Assembly: GCA_025351615.1 (NCBI GenBank)
Contig: JANXVP010000237.1
Span: forward strand, 1 to 18,868
Source of the DNA: Ramlibacter sp.
GTDB taxonomy: Bacteria; Pseudomonadota; Gammaproteobacteria; Burkholderiales; Burkholderiaceae_C
DNA: 18,868 nt
Direction: 5' to 3'
A program made the position numbers and the translations under genes. Position 1 is the stretch's first letter, and the number at the start of each line of letters is the position of its first letter. The notes under the pieces were generated by a model. It searched no databases, was not told the origin of the DNA, and saw only the letters and a list, made by a program, of their open reading frames with translations. Positions 1 through 6,260 of this stretch are shown in pieces.

Positions 1-1
1 A

Positions 2-418
2 CTGGCCGACCCCGCTTTGTTCAAGGCAGGACTGCGTCGGGATGACGCAACGCCGCAGTACAGCGTGCAGGTGAGCGCGCGGGTGCAGCAAGCGCTGTCG
101 CCCTGGGCCGATCCCTGGGACCGATGGGGCGGCTGGGGCGGATGGGGCGGCTGGGGCGGCGGCTTTGCGGGACGCGGGGTCGGCATCGGTTTCGGCGGAT
201 CTTTTCCCCGCATGGAACGGCCTTGGTTTCTGAGGGAGGTCGCTGTGGTGGTGCGCGAACTCCCATCCAACCGGGTGGTTTACGAGACCCATGCTGGCAA
301 TGACGGTCCCTGGGGCGACAACGCCACGGTGCTTCCGGCCATGTTCGACGCCGCCCTGCAGGGCTTTCCGGCTGCACCGGCGGGCGTGCGGCGGGTCAAC
401 ATCCAGCTCGGCAGTTAG
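2..418 (+). CDS. DUF4136 domain protein, 3' end only
   Basis: The reading frame is open from the left edge and ends at TAG 416-418, so only the C-terminal 138 residues are present. The N-terminus, expected in this family to carry a lipoprotein signal, lies outside the window. The visible part starts LADPALFKAGLRRDD and continues with a YSVQVSARVQ strand. A Trp/Gly run (WGGWGGWGGWGGG) interrupts the middle, and a conserved-looking tail follows (VAVVVRELPSNRVVYETHA, then the aromatic/Ala-rich end). This is the pattern I associate with proteobacterial DUF4136 envelope proteins; their molecular function is not known. The Trp/Gly run is encoded by a 9-bp tandem repeat. It is followed, after a hairpin, by the histidine phosphatase gene on the same strand. 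The family call rests on recognition, not on a search. Confidence 0.75.
   Translation: MADPALFKAGLRRDDATPQYSVQVSARVQQALSPWADPWDRWGGWGGWGGWGGGFAGRGVGIGFGGSFPRMERPWFLREVAVVVRELPSNRVVYETHAGNDGPWGDNATVLPAMFDAALQGFPAAPAGVRRVNIQLGS
124..159 (+). repeat. 9-bp tandem repeat, four units, encoding Trp-Gly-Gly
   Basis: Four consecutive 9-bp units alternate ATGGGGCGG and CTGGGGCGG, so the array can also be read as two 18-bp units. In the DUF4136 frame they give the WGG repeats. An in-frame 9-bp period lets copy number change without breaking the gene. Confidence 0.85.
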
Positions 419-423
419 TCGCT

Positions 424-454
424 ATTGCTTGCGCGACACAGTTCGCAAAGCAAT
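424..454 (+). terminator. Imperfect hairpin after the DUF4136 gene, possible terminator
   Basis: ATTGCTTGCG (424-433) can pair with CGCAAAGCAAT (444-454), giving a stem of ten pairs with one bulged A and a 10-nt loop. It starts 5 nt after the DUF4136 stop. No T-run follows, so it is not a canonical intrinsic terminator and may only protect the 3' end. Confidence 0.35.
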
Positions 455-479
455 TGCAGCAGGTACCGCGGCGGGCCAA

Positions 480-485
480 TAAAAT
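480..485 (+). promoter_or_regulatory. Candidate -10 element for the phosphatase operon
   Basis: TAAAAT matches the sigma70 -10 consensus at five of six positions and ends 8 nt before the ATG at 494. If used, transcription would start at or just before the start codon, giving a nearly leaderless mRNA. This fits the absence of a Shine-Dalgarno sequence before that ATG. No good -35 element is visible at 16-18 bp. Confidence 0.35.
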
Positions 486-493
486 GGCTGTGC

Positions 494-1138
494 ATGGAAG
501 CCACCCGAATCATTGCCGTCCGCCACGGAGAAACGTCGTGGAACGTCGCCGCCCGCATCCAGGGCCAGACCGACATCGAGCTCAACGAAACCGGCCGCTG
601 GCAAGCCAGCCGGGTCGGCGAGGCCCTGAAGGGCGAAAAGATCAGTGCCGTCTATTCAAGCGACCTGGGCCGCGCGCACCAGACCGCGCAGCCGATCGCG
701 CAAGCGGCCGGCATCCCGGTCATTCCCAATGAAGGCCTGCGCGAACGCAGCTTTGGCATCTTCGAAGGCAAGACCTTCGACGAGATTCGCGAAACCTGGC
801 CGGACCATGCCCAGAACTGGCGCAAGCGGTTGCCGGAATGGGCGCCTCCCAACGGCGGCGAATCCTTGCTGCAGTTGCGGGCGCGGGTAACCGAGACGAT
901 GAAGGAACTCGCAGCCCGCCATCCGGGCGAACAGATCGTGGTGGTCGCTCACGGCGGCGTACTTGACGCGCTGTACCGGATTGCCACCGGGCAGGAGGTC
1001 AACTCCCCACGGACCTGGGAACTGCCCAACGGCGCCATCAACCGCTTGCTATGGACGCCGCAGGGCTTTACCCTCGTCGGGTGGTCCGACACCCAGCACC
1101 TCGACGATGAATCCGCCGACGAAAACACCTCTTTCTGA
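494..1138 (+). CDS. Histidine phosphatase family protein (phosphoglycerate mutase-like)
   Basis: 214 residues starting MEATRIIAVRHGETSWN. The RHGETxxN signature at residues 10-17 places the phospho-accepting His at 11. Arg60 (SSDLGRAHQTA), Glu84 (LRERSFGIFEG) and the second catalytic His153 (VVAHGGVLDAL) complete the active site, so the enzyme should be active. The family includes cofactor-dependent phosphoglycerate mutases, GpmB-like phosphatases and alpha-ribazole phosphatases. At this length, with the LRERxFGxxEG motif, it is a GpmB/CobC-like phosphatase, but the substrate cannot be read from sequence. The ATG at 494 is chosen because the family begins just before RHG; an upstream TTG at 425 would add a low-complexity leader overlapping the hairpin. 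Its last 32 bases overlap the start of the next gene, which suggests translational coupling. Confidence 0.9.
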   Translation: MEATRIIAVRHGETSWNVAARIQGQTDIELNETGRWQASRVGEALKGEKISAVYSSDLGRAHQTAQPIAQAAGIPVIPNEGLRERSFGIFEGKTFDEIRETWPDHAQNWRKRLPEWAPPNGGESLLQLRARVTETMKELAARHPGEQIVVVAHGGVLDALYRIATGQEVNSPRTWELPNGAINRLLWTPQGFTLVGWSDTQHLDDESADENTSF

Positions 1139-2303
1139 CGCGCTGCGGGCGCTGATCGGCCAGAGCGTCGATTTCATCGACACTCCGGCCCTGGTGCTCG
1201 ACCTCGATGCGATGAAGCGCAACCTGGGGCGGATGGCGGAATTCGCGAAGAAGCACAACATCCGCTGGCGCCCGCACGCCAAGATGCACAAGAGCTCGGC
1301 GCTGGCCAAGCTGCAGGTCCAGGCCGGAGCGGTCGGCGTCTGCGTCCAGAAAACGTCGGAGGCCGAAGCGATGATCGCCGGCGGTGTGCACAACGTGTAC
1401 ATCAGCAACGAAGTCGTGGCTCCGCACAAGCTGACGCGTGTGGCCGCGCTGGCCAACCAGCTCGCAGCCGAAAACGGCCAGCTCGCCATCGCGGTGGACA
1501 GCGTCGAGGGCGTCGGCCGGCTGGCGAAGGCGATGAACGAGCGGCGCGCAGGGACTGGCGTCGCGGCGGTGATCGACGTGTTTGTGGAGATCGACGTCGG
1601 ACAAGGCCGCTGCGGGGTCCGTCCCGGCCAGCCGGCGATGGCGCTGGTCCACGAGATCCGAAAGCATCCGGCGCTGCGCTTCGCCGGACTGCAGGCCTAC
1701 CACGGCAAGGCGCAGCACCTGCGCACGCCCCAGGAGCGACGCGACGCGATCGCCGGGGTGGTGCAGGCGGTCGTCACGACCCGCAAGCTGGTCGAGTCGC
1801 AAGGAATCCCGGTGGACCTGGTGACGGGCGCCGGCACCGGCAGCCTGGTGCTGGAGGCCGCCAGCGGTGTGTTCGGCGAAGTGCAGGCCGGATCTTTCCT
1901 GTTCATGGACCACGACTATGCAAAGAACGAGCGCGATCCGGCGCAACCGCAATTCGAGCACGCGCTCTTCGTCAAGACGCAGGTCATGAGCGCCGGAGAG
2001 GACCACGCGGTCTGCGACGCCGGCCACAAGAGCCATGCGATCGATTCGGGCCTGCCCAAGGTCCACACTTTCGAAGGCGAGCCCGAGCTGGAGTACTTCA
2101 ACGGCGGCGACGAACACGGCATCCTGCGATCCGTCGGCAAGAGCTGGCGGCTGCCCGCCATCGGAGCCACGCTCTGGCTGATCCCGGGCCATTGCGACCC
2201 CACCGTGAACCTGCACGATACGATGGTCGGTGTCACCGGAGGCCTGCGTGCGGGCAAGGTAGAACGCATCATCAGGGTCGACGCCCGAGGCGCCGTCACG
2301 TAG
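1107..2303 (+). CDS. DSD1 family PLP-dependent enzyme (D-threonine / 3-hydroxy-D-aspartate aldolase type)
   Basis: 398 residues, usual for the family. The alanine-racemase-like N-terminal barrel carries RPHAKMHKS at residues 55-63, where the first Lys (K59) is the expected PLP Schiff-base residue. GAGTGSL is the likely PLP-phosphate loop. The C-terminal domain has GHCDPT with His362 and Asp364, which matches the His-x-Asp metal site known in bacterial D-threonine aldolases; eukaryotic D-serine dehydratases use His-x-Cys. The likely reaction is metal- and PLP-dependent retro-aldol cleavage of a D-3-hydroxyamino acid, giving glycine plus an aldehyde. Exact substrate (D-Thr, D-3-hydroxyaspartate or another) is not decided by sequence. 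The ATG at 1107 lies 32 nt inside the phosphatase gene. A start further upstream in the same frame would only add shadow sequence. The next gene follows after 18 nt on the same strand. Confidence 0.9.
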   Translation: MNPPTKTPLSDALRALIGQSVDFIDTPALVLDLDAMKRNLGRMAEFAKKHNIRWRPHAKMHKSSALAKLQVQAGAVGVCVQKTSEAEAMIAGGVHNVYISNEVVAPHKLTRVAALANQLAAENGQLAIAVDSVEGVGRLAKAMNERRAGTGVAAVIDVFVEIDVGQGRCGVRPGQPAMALVHEIRKHPALRFAGLQAYHGKAQHLRTPQERRDAIAGVVQAVVTTRKLVESQGIPVDLVTGAGTGSLVLEAASGVFGEVQAGSFLFMDHDYAKNERDPAQPQFEHALFVKTQVMSAGEDHAVCDAGHKSHAIDSGLPKVHTFEGEPELEYFNGGDEHGILRSVGKSWRLPAIGATLWLIPGHCDPTVNLHDTMVGVTGGLRAGKVERIIRVDARGAVT

Positions 2304-2321
2304 CCGGCAGAGAATGGCCGC

Positions 2322-4088
2322 ATGACCCCGGGCCAGATCATCGTTGTCGCGACGCCAGTGTTCCTGTTGCTGATCGCGCTCGAATTCGCGTGGGGCTGGA
2401 AAACTCGACGCAACACCTACCGGCTGAACGACGCGATCAACAGCATGAGCCTGGGAATGCTGAGCGAGACCACCAAGGTTTTCACGCGGCTGCTGCGCCT
2501 GGGGATCTACTTGGCGGTCTTCAAAACCGTGTCGTTTGCGCCGATCGCCCAGGCGGAGGCTTTCTGGACCAGCTGGTACGGCTGGCTGCTGGCACTGGTG
2601 TTCTACGACCTGTGCTACTACTGGCTGCATCGCGCCGGCCACGAGTGCGCGCTGTTCTGGGCTGCCCACGTGGTGCATCACCAGAGCCAGGACTACAACC
2701 TGTCCACCGCCTTGCGCCAGACCAGTTCCGGCGCGCTGGTGGGCTGGGTCTTCTATCTGCCGATGGCGGTCGCCGGTGTGCCGCCGCTGGTGTTCGGCAC
2801 CGTCGCATTGATCGACTTGCTCTACCAGTTCTGGGTGCATACCGAGCACATTGGCAAGCTGGGCTGGTTCGACCGCTGGTTCTGCTCGCCGTCGAATCAC
2901 CGGGTTCACCACGCAGTCAACGACGGTTACCTGGATCGCAATTACGGCGGTGTGCTGATCGTTTGGGACCGCCTGTTCGGCAGCTTCCGGGAGGAAGGCG
3001 AGAAATGCGTGTACGGCACGCGCAGCCCGCTGGACAGCTGGGATCCGCTCTGGTCGAATGCAGAAGTCTACTGGTCGCTGGCCAGGGACAGCTGGCGCGC
3101 ACGCAACTGGCTCGACAAGCTGCGGGTCTGGTTCAAGCCACCGGGCTGGCGGCCGCCGGACGTGACGGAGCGTTTTCCCAAGCCGGCTTTCGCGCTGGAG
3201 CACGTGCAGCGCTATCACCCGCCGGTCGGTCAGCGGATCGCGTGGTTCGGCGCGCTCCAGCTCGTGCTGCTCTTGCACAGCGTAGCGTTATTTCTCTGGC
3301 ATGCGGACCGGATGCCGCTCTCGCAATCGATGGTCTGGCTGGCGGCGCTGGCGGCTGGCCTGTGGTCGGTCGGCGCGCTGATGCAGGGCCGGATCACGGT
3401 GCTGGAAGTGCTGCTGATCGAAGCAGCGGCCCTGGCAACCGCCACCGGCGCCGAGAACGTGGTGCTGCTGCACCGGCTGTTCAAGCCGCTGGTGATGCTG
3501 CTTGCGATCGCATTCGTGGTGCAGCGCAACCGTGCAACGAAGTCGCCGGCGCTTTTCGACCTGTTGTTGCTGGCCGGGCTGGCCTGCTCGCTGTTGGGCG
3601 ACAGCTTCCTGATGGTTCCGGGCTTCTTTGTTCCCGGGCTGGTGAGCTTCCTGGTCGCCCACTTGTTCTACATCGCCATGTTCAAGCAGGGCGTGCCGTG
3701 GCTGCCGAGTTGGCGCGCATTGCTGGCGACGCTCGGGACCGGCATCGCGATCTACGGCTTCCTGTTTCCCAGCCTGAGTCCGATGCTGCGCGTCGCCGTC
3801 GCCGCCTATGTGGTCGTGATCGCGCTAATGGCGGCGCAGGCCATCGGCCGCGCGGCCTGGCTGCGCGACAAGGCGTCGGTCGCCACCGCAGTCGGCGCCT
3901 GCTGCTTCATGCTGAGCGACTCGCTGCTGGCCACGAACAAATTCGCCGTGCAGTTTCCAATGGCGCAGTTCCTGGTCCTGGCGACCTACTACGTGGCGCA
4001 GATCCTGATCGCGCGCAATGCCAGGTCGCAGGTTTGCGTGCCGGCCAACATGCCGGCCGCGGCGATGGCGCAGCCTCAGACCAGCTGA
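2322..4088 (+). CDS. Fusion: sterol desaturase/alkylglycerol monooxygenase-like domain plus YhhN (TMEM86-like) domain
   Basis: 588 residues, polytopic membrane protein. Residues 1-300 form a fatty-acid-hydroxylase (sterol desaturase) superfamily domain with all histidine boxes: HRAGH (103-107), HVVHH (116-120), WVHTEH (171-176) and NHRVHH (192-197), expected to bind a di-iron centre at the cytosolic face. A Trp/Pro-rich stretch (VWFKPPGWRPP, 269-279) and two hydrophobic helices (about 307-370) resemble, from memory, the C-terminal part of animal alkylglycerol monooxygenase (AGMO). From about 385 a complete YhhN domain follows: RLFKPL, then SLLGDSFLM with Asp427, FLVAHLFYI, and FMLSDSLLA with Asp533. 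YhhN/TMEM86 proteins include lysoplasmalogenases. AGMO cleaves alkyl glycerol ethers and TMEM86 cleaves vinyl ethers, both releasing fatty aldehydes, so an ether-lipid catabolic enzyme is the natural inference. The substrate is unproven. There is no frameshift or stop between the halves. Confidence 0.85.
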   Translation: MTPGQIIVVATPVFLLLIALEFAWGWKTRRNTYRLNDAINSMSLGMLSETTKVFTRLLRLGIYLAVFKTVSFAPIAQAEAFWTSWYGWLLALVFYDLCYYWLHRAGHECALFWAAHVVHHQSQDYNLSTALRQTSSGALVGWVFYLPMAVAGVPPLVFGTVALIDLLYQFWVHTEHIGKLGWFDRWFCSPSNHRVHHAVNDGYLDRNYGGVLIVWDRLFGSFREEGEKCVYGTRSPLDSWDPLWSNAEVYWSLARDSWRARNWLDKLRVWFKPPGWRPPDVTERFPKPAFALEHVQRYHPPVGQRIAWFGALQLVLLLHSVALFLWHADRMPLSQSMVWLAALAAGLWSVGALMQGRITVLEVLLIEAAALATATGAENVVLLHRLFKPLVMLLAIAFVVQRNRATKSPALFDLLLLAGLACSLLGDSFLMVPGFFVPGLVSFLVAHLFYIAMFKQGVPWLPSWRALLATLGTGIAIYGFLFPSLSPMLRVAVAAYVVVIALMAAQAIGRAAWLRDKASVATAVGACCFMLSDSLLATNKFAVQFPMAQFLVLATYYVAQILIARNARSQVCVPANMPAAAMAQPQTS

Positions 4089-4237
4089 ATGCGCAGCAGA
4101 GCGGTCCGATGCCGGCCCCGAAATGGTCCAGCCGCTCGTCGCCCGCCACAAGCGCCGAGCGGCCCTGTCCCACGATCCCGCGGATCATCGCCGTCCTGCT
4201 CCCGGTCTGCGAGGAACTCCGCTCGAGGCTGTATCTC

Positions 4238-4261
4238 TTCATGTTCATTGGTGTTCATGAA
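4238..4261. repeat. Short inverted repeat in the convergent intergenic region
   Basis: TTCATG (4238-4243) and CATGAA (4256-4261) are inverted around a 12-nt loop. They lie in the 188-nt gap between the converging fusion gene and the ABC ATPase gene. The stem is short and has no T-run, so terminator function is weakly supported. The rest of 4089-4276 holds nothing I can assign. Confidence 0.3.
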
Positions 4262-4276
4262 TGACTGCGTGGAAAT

Positions 4277-5023
4277 TCAGTGAGAAATGTTAACGGCTGG
4301 GTCAGCGACGGCCCGATCGTGCGAGATCCGCCCATCGATCAGTTCCACCAGTCGGTCGCAGCGCTTGGCCAGCCGCGAATCGTGGGTGACGATGACGAAC
4401 GAGGTGCCGCGCTCGGCATGCATGCGGCGCAGCAGCACAAACACTTCGTCCGAGGACGCGGTGTCGAGATTGCCGGTCGGCTCGTCGGCCAGCACCAATG
4501 GGGGATCCATCACCAGCGCCCGTGCGATCGCGACCCGCTGCTGCATGCCGCCGGACAACTCCGAAGGCCGCTTGGCCATTGCATCGACCAGGCCCACGGC
4601 AGCCAGCAGCTCGCGCGCCCGTTCGCGCTGGACGGAACTGACCCGGCCTTCGCTGAGAAGCGCCGGCAGCGTCACGTTCTCCAGCGCCGAAAACGCCGGC
4701 AACAGGTGGTGGAACTGGAACACAAAGCCCAGTGTGTTGCGCCGGCGCAGTGTCAGGGCCGAATCGTCGAGGTGCTGCACCGCTTCGCCCTGCAGCAGGT
4801 AGCTGCCGGAGGTCATCCGCTCCAGCAGACCGACGATGTTGAGCAGCGTGCTCTTGCCGGAACCCGATGGGCCCATCAGCGCAATAAACTCGCCGCGCAG
4901 GACGCGCAGGACGCGCAGGGCGACGCCATGCAAGACCTCGGCCTCGCTCGGCAAGCCGATGTTGTAGCTCTTGTGAACGTCGGCCAGCTCGATCAGCGCG
5001 GCTCTCGGATCGGTGGCGGCCAT
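4277..5023 (-). CDS. ABC transporter ATP-binding protein, LolD/MacB-type
   Basis: 248 residues with every ABC motif intact: Walker A GPSGSGKST (51-59), Q-loop Gln103, signature LSGGMQQ (156-162), Walker B LVLADEP with Glu181, and H-loop THD (His214). The sequence around VFQFHHLLPAFSALENVTLPAL is typical of the LolD/MacB/FtsE group that powers FtsX-type permeases by mechanotransmission. The ATG at 5023 starts 2 nt after the permease stop and has GAGGAT upstream within the permease end, so the two are translationally coupled. A longer frame with a Pro/Gly/Ala-rich leader would overlap the permease and is not preferred. Residues 36-44 contain LRV-LRV-LRG from a 9-bp tandem duplication just before Walker A, which adds three residues relative to the usual spacing. 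Partner of the permease and adaptor upstream; a lipoprotein-sorting LolD role is possible but the adaptor favours an exporter. Confidence 0.92.
   Translation of the reverse strand: MAATDPRAALIELADVHKSYNIGLPSEAEVLHGVALRVLRVLRGEFIALMGPSGSGKSTLLNIVGLLERMTSGSYLLQGEAVQHLDDSALTLRRRNTLGFVFQFHHLLPAFSALENVTLPALLSEGRVSSVQRERARELLAAVGLVDAMAKRPSELSGGMQQRVAIARALVMDPPLVLADEPTGNLDTASSDEVFVLLRRMHAERGTSFVIVTHDSRLAKRCDRLVELIDGRISHDRAVADPAVNISH
4892..4918 (-). repeat. 9-bp tandem repeat inside the ABC ATPase gene
   Basis: On the coding strand CTGCGCGTC occurs twice, followed by CTGCGCGGC, encoding Leu-Arg-Val, Leu-Arg-Val, Leu-Arg-Gly at residues 36-44. Removing one unit would restore the spacing normally seen between the first strand and Walker A in this family. 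Confidence 0.8.
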
Positions 5024-5025
5024 GG

Positions 5026-6252
5026 CTAGATCCTCATCGCCTGCGCCGGGTCCAGCGCCGCGGCCCGGCGCGCAGGCGCAATCGCCGCCAGCACTCCGCA
5101 CACCGTCGACAGCAGCGCCACTTGCAACGCGGTCTTCACCGGCAGGGTGATGGCGAACAGCGGCAGACCGTCGGCGCCGCGCACCAGGGACGTGAACAGC
5201 CAGATCAGCAGCACGGCCAGCACCACGCCCAGCACCGAACCGGCCGCGCCCACCACCGCGCCTTGCACCAGAAACACCCTCAGGATCTGTCCCCGCGTGG
5301 CGCCCATTGCGCGCAGGATACCGATTTCGCGTTGCTTCTGCACGACCGACACCACCAGCACACTAGCGATCCCTAGCACCACAACGACCAGCACCACGCC
5401 GCGAATCACCGCCGTGCTGACCGATTGGGCGTTGAGCGCCGACACCAGCTGGGAGTTGTTCTCCTGCCAACTCTCCACCTTGAACGGGAATTCCGCCCGC
5501 AGCGCCTTGGACGTGGCCTCGGCGGCCCACACGTCGCGCACCTGCAAGTCGAGTTCCGTGGCGCCGCCCGGCAACCCGAGCAGGTTCTGGGCCGCGCGCA
5601 GCGGCACGATGACGGTGCGGCGGTTCAGGTCCTTCACGCCCAGGTCGACCAGCGCCGTGACGCGGACCGAGTCGCTCACATTACCGGTGTTGACCGTCAG
5701 GCGGTCGCCGATCCGCACGCCCAGGTCGCTGGCAAGTTCGCGGCCGATGATGGCCTCGCCGGGCTCCAGCCGCGCGGTGCCGCTCACCACCTTGCTGCGC
5801 AGGCCGACGATGCGGTCGTAGCGATCCAGCTCGACGCCCAGCAGCGCGATCGCCTGCGTGGCTTCGCCGCGCAGCGCCAGGCCAGCACCGGAGACCATCG
5901 GCGACACCGACGCGATCCCGGGCCGCTGCTCCACCAGCGGAAGCAGGGCCTGCCAGTTCGCCACCGACCGCAGCCGCTGGGCGCGCGGCTGGGTTTCTGT
6001 CAGCATCGTCGCGCCGGGCGTCGGCGGCCGCGCCGCGGCGACCACGTCGTCGAGGGCGCGCAAGGTGATGTGGGCTTGCGAACCCAGGGTTTTTGCCACC
6101 GTGTTGGATTGCAGCCCGGTGATCAGCGCCGAGATATAGGCGATGACTGCGACACCCGCGGCCACGCCGACGATGATCAATACGGTCTGCATCCGCCCTT
6201 CGCGCAGGAAGCGCCAGGCCACCTGGAACTCGAAGCCGAACCAGGGGAACAT
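5026..6252 (-). CDS. FtsX-type ABC transporter permease (MacB/LolC-E-like)
   Basis: 408 residues. One membrane helix lies at about 22-46, followed by a periplasmic MacB_PCD-like domain at about 47-275. Three C-terminal helices lie at about 283-304, 328-353 and 372-395. This 1+3 topology is that of LolC/E, MacB and FtsX permeases. The segment QKQREIGILRAMGATRGQIL (305-324) is the conserved coupling helix of the superfamily that contacts the ATPase. The protein lacks a fused ATPase; this is supplied by the gene 2 nt downstream. Its ATG lies 8 nt after the adaptor stop. With the adaptor it should form a MacAB- or DevBCA-like system that pushes substrates from the periplasm or outer leaflet through an outer-membrane channel encoded elsewhere. 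The substrate is unknown. Confidence 0.9.
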   Translation of the reverse strand: MFPWFGFEFQVAWRFLREGRMQTVLIIVGVAAGVAVIAYISALITGLQSNTVAKTLGSQAHITLRALDDVVAAARPPTPGATMLTETQPRAQRLRSVANWQALLPLVEQRPGIASVSPMVSGAGLALRGEATQAIALLGVELDRYDRIVGLRSKVVSGTARLEPGEAIIGRELASDLGVRIGDRLTVNTGNVSDSVRVTALVDLGVKDLNRRTVIVPLRAAQNLLGLPGGATELDLQVRDVWAAEATSKALRAEFPFKVESWQENNSQLVSALNAQSVSTAVIRGVVLVVVVLGIASVLVVSVVQKQREIGILRAMGATRGQILRVFLVQGAVVGAAGSVLGVVLAVLLIWLFTSLVRGADGLPLFAITLPVKTALQVALLSTVCGVLAAIAPARRAAALDPAQAMRI

Positions 6253-6260
6253 GCTGCCGA

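Noticed and set aside
124..159. Direct repeats considered as a CRISPR or other array
   Set aside because: The units are 9 bp with no spacers and code in frame for Trp-Gly-Gly.
1068..3278. Very long open frame on the minus strand (over 700 codons) across the aldolase and fusion genes
   Set aside because: It lies antisense to two genes with intact family motifs, has no recognisable domain, and its His/Gln/Arg/Asp-rich composition is that of a GC-rich shadow frame.
2192..4264. Long plus-strand frame overlapping the fusion gene in another register
   Set aside because: The product is Arg/Ala/Gly-rich without motifs, while the overlapping frame encodes all histidine boxes and the YhhN motifs.
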